This document shows, one piece after another, positions 47,048 through 54,640 of a stretch of 64,000 nucleotides of DNA (its first letter is position 1; each line of letters starts with the position of its first letter). A model generated the notes under the pieces. The model made no database searches. It saw nothing but the letters and a program-made list of their open reading frames with translations, and was not told where the DNA came from. A program made the position numbers and the translations under genes. The stretch is from Laterigemmans sp052161645. Lineage in GTDB: Bacteria; Planctomycetota; Planctomycetia; Pirellulales; Pirellulaceae. The DNA lies in the NCBI GenBank assembly GCA_052161645.1, contig CP197414.1; one strand, given 5' to 3'.

Positions 47048-47185
47048 ATCTTGATTGCTCACGCGCTTGCAGCCAGGCCGCGTATTCCAAGGCGGTGATT
47101 TTACCATCATTATTCGCATCAGCGGGGCTAACATCCATGATCATGTCTTTTACTTCGTCGCGTTCAAGAACCCCATCTCCATTTT
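47046..47185 (-). pseudogene. frameshifted tail of the kinase gene, encoding two EF-hands
   Basis: In the frame shifted by one base from the upstream kinase gene, this stretch reads YDKNGDGVLERDEVKDMIMD and then ADANNDGKITALEYAAWL before a TAA at 47046-47048: two textbook EF-hand loops. Adding a single A to the run of four at 47182-47185 (coding strand) joins it to the kinase. The break may be a recent mutation, a sequencing error in the homopolymer or a site of slippage. Confidence 0.85.
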
Positions 47186-50100
47186 GTCGTACCTTGCAAG
47201 TATCTTTTCCGCGAAGCTGAGAAATCTCGGCTCGATCGACGACAGTGGGGCTTGCTGTCCATCGATTGAATCTAGGATTGTCGCTTCCGCGAGCACTTGA
47301 ATTTCCTCTCGCGAGAGCAGGCCGTTGTTGTCGATGTCGGCTTTTTGGAACTCGGCTTCCGATAGTGGTGATTCACTTTCGGAGAGCATTGCATCTCCGT
47401 TTTGGTCCTCAGTTGCCAGGAAATCTTCGGTTATTATTCTTGCAAATTCGATGATAAACTCTCGCTTGGCACGCTCTTGTGCGGCGTCAGACAAGGCCAG
47501 GTAAGCCGCTGCGTGGATCAGGTAGGCGAGCATGTCTTGCTTGTCTGGCGCCTGGAACTCGCTGATGCTGGCCTGTGATCTGGCAGGGGCAGGTGTCGTG
47601 TAGAGAGCAACATCAAGTTCAGGCCAGGCGAATCTGACACTTAATGGTCGGACTTGCGGTGGAAATTCAGATTCATCGAGATGCAGCTTTGAGGCTGCTC
47701 GTATTGCTTGCGAACGGGTCGAGGCAAGGATCGCCTCAACAGCCGAGTCGGTGTCGGTGTGTTGGCCAAGCGTGCTGGTTAGTTCGAGCAGTTCCAAGGC
47801 TAGCGATCCGTTATTTTTCGTTTGTCGTCTTATGACTGTTTGGGATGTGCGACTTCCTTGAAAGAATGGCAATATGATTTGCTGCGGAGAGCAATAATCA
47901 GAGAAACCGCCGTTGAGGTCGCACAGACTTAATAATTCGTTCGGTTGTTGCGACAATCGTTCGAGATGTTTTGCCACAGCTTTCAACACGCGTTGTTGGT
48001 CTTGTTCGGTGAGTGCGATGCGTGCCGGGTTTGATTGTTTCTCAAGTTCAGTGAGAATGATGGTTGCTTGCGTGAGCAACGCGTCGGTGGTATCTCCCGG
48101 TACCATTGCCAGCACCTCGGTCGCTTTTTGCTGCATCACTTGGTTGTAGCCGAAAAAGTTTTTCGGAGGCAGGAATTCCAACCAGAAGTCAAATCCGAGT
48201 CGTTCATTTGTATAGACTGTGGTAGCCAATTGTTGGTTTATTTCGTCGGGGGTGTCGCTGTGTTGCAGCAGATGGATCCTCGCAAGGTTGGCCGCAGCAA
48301 GAATGGTTTCTTCATCGGTTGCCGTGGGGAAATAGTCGTTTGCCAAGTACCAAATTACGGGAGTCGCTTGCACGCTAGTGTAGCGGGAAATCGCTGGGTA
48401 GATGCGCTGCGCTAACGCGTCGTCGCTGCTCTTCAACGCTTCAACTATTGACTCCCAGAAGCGAGTCTCACCCGCAAACGAGTCGTGGATAATCTTCATG
48501 ATTTGAGTATCCAACGAGCTTATCACGTCATCGGATCTGACCGGTTGATCGGCCACCGTCGCCATCGTGCTTAAGAGTGAGGCACGAACTTGCTCAGCGT
48601 TACCGGGGGCGATCAGGTTTTCGACTGCTTCCAAAGCACTATAGAGTTGAGTGGGGCTTCTTTCGGTTTCCACTTGGTTAAGCCAAACTGACAGCGGTTT
48701 ACCCTCAAAAACGGGTTCTGTTGTTATTTGGGGACTTTCCGCCGGCAAGCTAAGCGTGCTTTGCGGGCGGCCAATTTTTGCCAACACCGTTTCGCCTCGC
48801 CGAATGATCACCGATTCACGATCGATCAACAGATCATCGCTAGCGCCGGCAATCTCGATCTCATATTTGCCCGCGAACAGTTTGGTCGCCGTCGCGCCCT
48901 GTTGGACGTTCACACTGTCATACTGTTTGCCGTCACTCAGTAGTTTGACCGTGACATTTTCCGCCTCGCTTTCAATGACCAACTGGCCTTTTTGCGTTTC
49001 CACGATCAACCAGATGGTGGCCAGCAGGAAAGCGGAAAAACTGGCCAGGGCGATGGATGTGTCCCAGCGACGGGTGCCACCACCGGAAGCGTTTGTTGTC
49101 GGCTTGCGCGGGTTGGCTGCGTTTGCGGAGGGTTCGTCGGGTGGGGTGTGCGGCTGTGTTTGTTCAGCACGGTGGGCCAATGCGGCGAGATCATTGCCGG
49201 CTGTGAACTCTTCGAGTTTTTCCGCCACATGCGCCGCGCTGGCTGGTCGGCGGACCGGGTCGCGGTGCAGCAGCTGGGCGATGAAATTAGCCAGCTCTCT
49301 GGGAAGATCGGGACGCAGCGTATCGGCGCGGGGAGAGGTGTGGGAAGCCAGCAATCTAAGTTTCGCCAGCGGCGAAAGATCCGGAGAGGCGGCCAGTGGT
49401 GGGCGTCCTACTAGCAAGCGAAATAGCGTTGCTCCCAGGGCATAGAGATCGGCGCGATAGTCCACCGTGGCGGCGCATTCGGCTTGCTCTGGAGCCATGT
49501 AATCAAGCGTCCCCATCAGTTGACCCACGGTGGTTAGCTCTGCCGACGCTTCGTCCCAAAGGTTGTGCCGGGCCAGTCCAAAATCTAATATCTTGACTTC
49601 GCCGCTGTGACTGAGCATCAAGTTTGATGGTTTCACGTCGCGATGGACGATCCCCAGCTCGTGGGCATGGGAGAGTCCCAGGGCGATCCGCCGCATGGCT
49701 TCACAGGCGTCAGCAATGCTCAGTGGACCGCAGAGTCGGGCGACGCGGCTGAGATCAAAACCTTGGACGTATTCCATCACCAAGTAGTAGATTTCGGCTT
49801 GCTGGCCAGCGTCGGTTGCTGTCACGATCGCGGGATGATTCAAGCCTCCCGCGGCGCGGATTTCGCGCTGAAAGCGACTCAAGTGCAGATCACTCGTTAG
49901 CCACCGCGAGGGGAGTACTTTGATGGCAACTAATTTTTCCAGTTGGCAATGCCGAGCTAGGTAAACCGAACCCATGCCCCCCTGCCCCAGCGAGCGGATC
50001 AATTGATAGGGGCCGATCATGCGTTCCGTCAAGTCGCCCCACGAATCATGGGACGATTCGTGACCAGCCTCATCCTCAGCTTCCCGTGCCTCGGGCAGTC

Positions 50101-50377
50101 GCTTGACCATGCTCAGCGCGTACTCAACCACAGGTTCAACATGTTGTGCGTTCGCTGGCTCGGAAGTCGTCGATTTGACGCTTTCTAGTATCGAATCGGG
50201 CTCCGATTCAATGCGGGAGATCGTGGCCTGGCAGGTTTGGCAATGTTCCAAGTGACTTTCCAGGACGCAACTTTGCTCGCTGTCGGTCCAGCCGCCGAGG
50301 TAATCGGCCAACGTTTCTTGGTCGGGACACGTCATCATTTTGGTTGCATCGGTGGGTATAGCACTGAATGGCATCAT
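47150..50377 (-). CDS. membrane Ser/Thr protein kinase with N-terminal zinc-finger and C-terminal EF-hands (C-terminus frameshifted)
   Basis: 1075 residues as read. N-terminus: anti-sigma-like zinc finger CPDQETLADYLGGW...HCQTC (about 18-53). Kinase domain about 120-390: GQGGMGSVYLARHC, VAIKV, HRDVKPSNLML (about 240), LDFGLARH, DYMAPEQ. Membrane span ALASFSAFLLATIWLIV (about 445), then a PEGA-like part (AGKYEIEIAGASDDLLI), a long helical region, and EF-hands (DQNGDAMLSESE, DIDNNGLLSREE at about 990-1025). The reading frame ends GFLNATK after a one-base shift that removes two more EF-hands. Divergent from an ECF sigma gene, a pairing known in planctomycetes, which suggests the kinase controls that sigma factor. 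Confidence 0.92.
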   Translation of the reverse strand: MMPFSAIPTDATKMMTCPDQETLADYLGGWTDSEQSCVLESHLEHCQTCQATISRIESEPDSILESVKSTTSEPANAQHVEPVVEYALSMVKRLPEAREAEDEAGHESSHDSWGDLTERMIGPYQLIRSLGQGGMGSVYLARHCQLEKLVAIKVLPSRWLTSDLHLSRFQREIRAAGGLNHPAIVTATDAGQQAEIYYLVMEYVQGFDLSRVARLCGPLSIADACEAMRRIALGLSHAHELGIVHRDVKPSNLMLSHSGEVKILDFGLARHNLWDEASAELTTVGQLMGTLDYMAPEQAECAATVDYRADLYALGATLFRLLVGRPPLAASPDLSPLAKLRLLASHTSPRADTLRPDLPRELANFIAQLLHRDPVRRPASAAHVAEKLEEFTAGNDLAALAHRAEQTQPHTPPDEPSANAANPRKPTTNASGGGTRRWDTSIALASFSAFLLATIWLIVETQKGQLVIESEAENVTVKLLSDGKQYDSVNVQQGATATKLFAGKYEIEIAGASDDLLIDRESVIIRRGETVLAKIGRPQSTLSLPAESPQITTEPVFEGKPLSVWLNQVETERSPTQLYSALEAVENLIAPGNAEQVRASLLSTMATVADQPVRSDDVISSLDTQIMKIIHDSFAGETRFWESIVEALKSSDDALAQRIYPAISRYTSVQATPVIWYLANDYFPTATDEETILAAANLARIHLLQHSDTPDEINQQLATTVYTNERLGFDFWLEFLPPKNFFGYNQVMQQKATEVLAMVPGDTTDALLTQATIILTELEKQSNPARIALTEQDQQRVLKAVAKHLERLSQQPNELLSLCDLNGGFSDYCSPQQIILPFFQGSRTSQTVIRRQTKNNGSLALELLELTSTLGQHTDTDSAVEAILASTRSQAIRAASKLHLDESEFPPQVRPLSVRFAWPELDVALYTTPAPARSQASISEFQAPDKQDMLAYLIHAAAYLALSDAAQERAKREFIIEFARIITEDFLATEDQNGDAMLSESESPLSEAEFQKADIDNNGLLSREEIQVLAEATILDSIDGQQAPLSSIEPRFLSFAEKILARYDKMEMGFLNATK

Positions 50378-50549
50378 CGGGACCTCGGGGAAAGAGCGGG
50401 ACTTCGTCTCTACCCTTCAAGAACGATTCTAGTGTGACACCACTTGTCGGTCGCTGGTTTTACCTGCGTGTTTGAGCAACAATGGAAAAATATGTGTGGT
50501 CTTTTACTTATGGCGGTTCCCAATCTCGGTTTACGCGAACGGTTTACTG

Positions 50550-51212
50550 ATGAGTAGCACGCGCGGCGCGAACGTAGAAGAGGATTCAAGGTCGGGCGCC
50601 ACGCGGCTGAGTTTGATTTCACGTGCGCGGGCGCGTCAGGCCGATGCTTGGTGTGAGCTGATAGATCTGTACGGACCGCTGGTGGCGCACTGGAGTCGGC
50701 GCTGTGGATTTGACTCGCACGCTTCGGCCGACTGCGTGCAAGAGGTCTTTGCGGCGGTTTATAAATCGCTGGGCAGCTATCAAGCTCGCTGCCGCGCGGG
50801 TTCGTTTCGCGGCTGGTTGTGGACCATCACGGCAAACAAAATCAGAGATCGGTTGCGAGCACAGCGCCCGCATGATCGTGCCCGTGGTGGCAGCTCGGCA
50901 TTGCTGGGATTGCAATCGATAGTCGATCCGCACGATCCGCAAGACAGTGAGTTGGAAACGCCCGAGCCCAGAGTGCCCGAGTCGGAGCCGACATCGAATG
51001 ACGATCTGCGGAGTTTGATGAGTCGCGCGATGGAGCAGGTGCGAGCCGAGTTCGAAGAGAAGACTTGGCAGATTTTTATACGGTCCGTGGTCGACCAACA
51101 ATCAACGCAGGGAGTTGCCGAGCAATTCGGTGTTACACCCGCCACGGTCCGCAAAGTTCGCAGTCGCGTCATGCGACGTCTCCGTCAGCAAATGGGCGAC
51201 ATCGGCGACTAA
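50550..51212 (+). CDS. ECF-type RNA polymerase sigma factor
   Basis: 220 residues from ATG 50550 (MSSTRGANVEEDSRSGATRL); TTG at 50472 is in frame but unlikely. Sigma region 2: ARARQADAWCELIDLYGPLV, then ADCVQEVFAAVYKSL and FRGWLWTITANKIRD. Region 4: FIRSVVDQQSTQGVAEQFGV and TPATVRKVRSRVMRRLR. The linker between them (about residues 120-160) is longer and Pro/Glu-rich. Divergent from the zinc-finger kinase 172 bp away, its likely regulator. Confidence 0.92.
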   Translation: MSSTRGANVEEDSRSGATRLSLISRARARQADAWCELIDLYGPLVAHWSRRCGFDSHASADCVQEVFAAVYKSLGSYQARCRAGSFRGWLWTITANKIRDRLRAQRPHDRARGGSSALLGLQSIVDPHDPQDSELETPEPRVPESEPTSNDDLRSLMSRAMEQVRAEFEEKTWQIFIRSVVDQQSTQGVAEQFGVTPATVRKVRSRVMRRLRQQMGDIGD

Positions 51213-51394
51213 TGGTGAACCGCCTTTTTTCCTGCGATCGTCGATTCCGGCGGGGATTGGCGAGTGGGCTGGCGAGTGGGCTGGCGGGGCCCGATACCCT
51301 CTGCCGGATCGAGGGCGAAAATGATAGACTTTCGTGTCGTGATATTCGCAGCAGGCGGGTTTTGATTTACTTGTTTGAGAATTGGAAGAACCAG

Positions 51395-52495
51395 ATGAAA
51401 GCGGTCGCCGTCACTCCCGGTAAGCCGAATAGTGTCCATTTGCAGGATATTCCCAAGCCTCGCCTTGAAGATGTGCCAGGTGGCGCCGGCGTGCTGGTCA
51501 GAGTCTTGAAAGTGGGTGTCGATGCCACCGACCGGGAAATTAACGATGCCCTTTATGGCAATGCACCTCCGGGCTTCGATTACCTAGTGCTCGGACACGA
51601 GTCGTTCGGTGTCGTCGAAGCTTGCGGCCCGAATGTCACCAATTTAAAACCGGGTGACTTTGTGACGGCCACCGTGCGGCGGCCCGGCGGGTCGATTTAC
51701 GACCAAATCGGCACCTACGACATGACCAGCGAGGAGACCTATTACGAGCGCGGGATTAACCTGCTGCACGGGTTCCTCACCGAGTACTTTGTCGAGGACC
51801 AAGAGTACGTGGTGCGTGTGCCCGAAGGACTCAAGCATCTGCATGTGCTGATGGAGCCGATGAGCTGTGCGGCGAAAGCGGTGCATCAAGCTTTTGAGGC
51901 ACAACGTCGCATGCGAGTCTGGCGTCCCAAGTTGGCCTATGTTCTGGGCAGCGGCCAAATCGGTCTGCTCACGACGCTGGTGCTTCGCCTGCGGGGGATG
52001 CAAGTTTGCACGATCGCTCGCGGCACCGCGCCGAATCTGAAAGCGGAGATCGTCAGCGGTTTTGAAGCGCGCTACGTCAGCACTCGCGATCTGCCGCTGA
52101 GTGGTCTGGTGGCGGAAACGGGCAAGCCCGATTTGATCGTCGATGCCACCGGCAGCAGCCAGCTGGCCTTCGAAGCCATGCAACATATTGGCCACAACGG
52201 GGTTGTCGTGTGGACCAGCATCACCGGGGGCGATCGCAGCATTGAAGTCCCCAGCGATAAGATTAACATCGAATGGGTGCTGGGTAATAAACTGTTGCTC
52301 GGCAGCGTCAATGCCAACCGCGAGCATTTCGAAATGGGGATCCGTGATTTGGCGCTCGGCGAAATGATGTTCCCCGGCGTGCTGGAAAAAATTCTCACCA
52401 GCCCGGTCGATGGTCTCGATCAATATAAAGAAATGATGCGGTTATTGGTCGAAGATGATGACGCCCTGAAAGTCTACGTCAACGTTGCTGAATAA
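51395..52495 (+). CDS. glucose 1-dehydrogenase-like MDR oxidoreductase
   Basis: 366 residues from ATG 51395. Medium-chain dehydrogenase of the archaeal glucose-dehydrogenase type: VGVDATDREI, where Asp replaces the usual catalytic-zinc Cys (as in haloarchaeal enzymes), GHESFGVVEACGPNV, LMEPMSCAAKAVHQ, a Rossmann turn VLGSGQIGLLTTLVL and the C-terminal WVLGNKLLLGSVNANREHFE. The structural-zinc Cys cluster normally near residue 95 is missing (VRRPGGSIYDQIGTYD). Likely oxidises glucose or a related aldose with NAD(P). Cofactor choice cannot be read. Confidence 0.88.
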   Translation: MKAVAVTPGKPNSVHLQDIPKPRLEDVPGGAGVLVRVLKVGVDATDREINDALYGNAPPGFDYLVLGHESFGVVEACGPNVTNLKPGDFVTATVRRPGGSIYDQIGTYDMTSEETYYERGINLLHGFLTEYFVEDQEYVVRVPEGLKHLHVLMEPMSCAAKAVHQAFEAQRRMRVWRPKLAYVLGSGQIGLLTTLVLRLRGMQVCTIARGTAPNLKAEIVSGFEARYVSTRDLPLSGLVAETGKPDLIVDATGSSQLAFEAMQHIGHNGVVVWTSITGGDRSIEVPSDKINIEWVLGNKLLLGSVNANREHFEMGIRDLALGEMMFPGVLEKILTSPVDGLDQYKEMMRLLVEDDDALKVYVNVAE

Positions 52496-52525
52496 TCGTT
52501 CCTCGCCAACGCTCGGTGTTTGCAA

Positions 52526-54619
52526 ATGATGGTCTGGATCAGGGTGCTGTGTGTCAGTTGTGTGTGGTCTGTCTGTGGAATCACTCCCACGGCTCTCGCA
52601 CAGCCAGCCGGCGGCGGGCAGTTGAGTTTTGGGCCAGTGCCGGGCCAGCAACTGACGGCAATCGATGGCACCCCGTACCAATTGGGGCCGGGGACCGTGT
52701 CGCGGTTTCAAGTCGTTTGTTTTATTGGCTCCGAATGTCCGCTCGCCAAGCTTTACGGCAGTCGTTTGCAAACGCTCGCCGACCGGTACGCGGATGCCGG
52801 GGTCAGCTTTGTGGGGGTCGGTAGCAATCGCCAAGATTCGGCGGCAGAGCTTGCTGAGTACGCCGATCGACATGCGCTGAGCTTTCCACTGGTCAAAGAT
52901 CGCGGTAATCGCTTGGCGGATCAGTTCTCTGCCACGCGGACCCCGGAAGTGGTCGTGTTGGATGCCGCCGGAACGATTCGCTATCGAGGGCGAATCGATG
53001 ACCAGTACGAACCTGGTATCGTGCGAAGTGCGCCGAAAAGTAACGATCTGCAAGCTGCGATTGAGGCTTTGCTTGCCGGTCAACAACCGCCGCGAGTTCG
53101 CACGCAAGCGGTGGGTTGTATCATCGGAAGAGAGCCGACAGCACCGTCAGCTGGCCAACCCGGTTCTGGCCAGCCCGCGGAGATTACCTTCACCCGCGAT
53201 GTCGCCCCGATTTTGCAGACGCATTGTTTGTCGTGTCATCGTCAAGGCCAAATAGGTCCTTTCGCCTTGGATGACTATGACGAAGTTGTCGGCTGGGGAG
53301 AAATGATTTTGGAAGTCATTGATCAAGGCCGGATGCCGCCTTGGCACGCTGCGCCGCCACATGATCGTTTTGTCGGAGCGCGTCACTTGCCGACCGAGCA
53401 GGTCGAGCTGCTGCGTCGTTGGGTTGCCCTGGGGATGCCCGAGGGTGAGCCGCAAGATTTGCCCCCCGCCCCGCAATTTGTCGCCGGTTGGGCTTTGCCG
53501 CGAGAGCCAGACGAAGTGCTGGAGATGGCTGCGGCTCCCATGCAAGTGCCCGCTACGGGAACGGTCGACTATCAATATTTTGTCGTCGATCCCGGCTGGG
53601 AAGAGGAGCGTTGGATTCAAGCGGCCGAGGTGGTGCCGGGCAACTCACGCGTGGTGCATCACGCGATCTGCTTTGTGCGACCTCCCGATGGTGGGCAGTT
53701 TAACGGGATCGGTTGGTTGGCTGCTTACGTACCAGGCCAGCGGCCCGCCGTGTTACCCACCGGGGCCGCGCGACGGGTGCAAGCTGGTTCCAAACTGGTC
53801 TTTCAAATGCACTACACGCCGACCGGCAGGCCCGAAACCGATATCAGTCGCATCGGACTGCTCTTTGCCGATCCCGAGGAAGTTACCACCGAGGTGCAAA
53901 CCCGGATGGCAATCAACCAATCCTTTGAAATCCCTCCCGAAGCCGAACGTCATCCCGTGCGTGGCTACGACCGTGGGTTTAATGATGGTGATTTATTGTT
54001 GTCGCTGATGCCGCATATGCATTATCGCGGCAGCGAATTCATGATTTACCTGACCGACTCCGCCGAGTTGCAAGATGCCTTCATCGAAGAAACCGGTGAA
54101 TCGGCCCAGTCGCAATTACCCAACCCGCAATTACCCAGCCCGCTGCTGCGAGTTCCCAACTACGATTTTAATTGGCAGCATGATTACCGTTTGGTCGAGC
54201 CCGTTGCGTTGACCTCACAGACTCGCCTGCTGTTCACCGCGGTGTTTGATAATTCCATCCATAATCCTTTCAATCCCGATCCGACAAAGCACGTCAGCTG
54301 GGGTGATCAAAGTTGGGAGGAAATGGCTGTCGCGTTTTATGATATTGCCCGACCCCGCCGCGGAGTTGGCGAAGGGAGAAGGCTGATCAAGCGAGATCGA
54401 TCGGAGGAACAGGTTTCAGCGGATTTGGCCGAGCGACGGGCCGCCTTTGTGGATAATTTCTTTGCTCGCTTTGATCCGAATCAGGATGGCGTTATCGAAC
54501 GCAGCGAGACCCCCACTGCGCTTGCCGCCTTTGGTTTTTGGTCGCTCGACATCAACAACGATCGCGTGTTGGATCGGGACGAAATCAGCCGGTCAGCGGC
54601 CGCGCGGATTCGTAATTAA
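52526..54619 (+). CDS. secreted redoxin / cytochrome c / copper-monooxygenase-like fusion with EF-hands
   Basis: About 697 residues. Signal peptide then: a redoxin domain with SECPLAKLYG (single Cys, about 67-76); a cytochrome c motif THCLSCHRQGQIGPF with CxxCH (about 230) and a downstream Met in DQGRMPPWHA; a type II copper monooxygenase-like region with VVHHAICFV (about 375), QMHYTPTG and MPHMHYRGSE (about 494); and two EF-hands near the end (FDPNQDGVIERSE, LDINNDRVLDRDE). Redox role at the periplasm or surface is inferred. An MMPL exporter gene starts 22 bp downstream, so they may act together. Confidence 0.85.
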   Translation: MMVWIRVLCVSCVWSVCGITPTALAQPAGGGQLSFGPVPGQQLTAIDGTPYQLGPGTVSRFQVVCFIGSECPLAKLYGSRLQTLADRYADAGVSFVGVGSNRQDSAAELAEYADRHALSFPLVKDRGNRLADQFSATRTPEVVVLDAAGTIRYRGRIDDQYEPGIVRSAPKSNDLQAAIEALLAGQQPPRVRTQAVGCIIGREPTAPSAGQPGSGQPAEITFTRDVAPILQTHCLSCHRQGQIGPFALDDYDEVVGWGEMILEVIDQGRMPPWHAAPPHDRFVGARHLPTEQVELLRRWVALGMPEGEPQDLPPAPQFVAGWALPREPDEVLEMAAAPMQVPATGTVDYQYFVVDPGWEEERWIQAAEVVPGNSRVVHHAICFVRPPDGGQFNGIGWLAAYVPGQRPAVLPTGAARRVQAGSKLVFQMHYTPTGRPETDISRIGLLFADPEEVTTEVQTRMAINQSFEIPPEAERHPVRGYDRGFNDGDLLLSLMPHMHYRGSEFMIYLTDSAELQDAFIEETGESAQSQLPNPQLPSPLLRVPNYDFNWQHDYRLVEPVALTSQTRLLFTAVFDNSIHNPFNPDPTKHVSWGDQSWEEMAVAFYDIARPRRGVGEGRRLIKRDRSEEQVSADLAERRAAFVDNFFARFDPNQDGVIERSETPTALAAFGFWSLDINNDRVLDRDEISRSAAARIRN

Positions 54620-54640
54620 ACAAGCAGTCATCTTTGAGGA

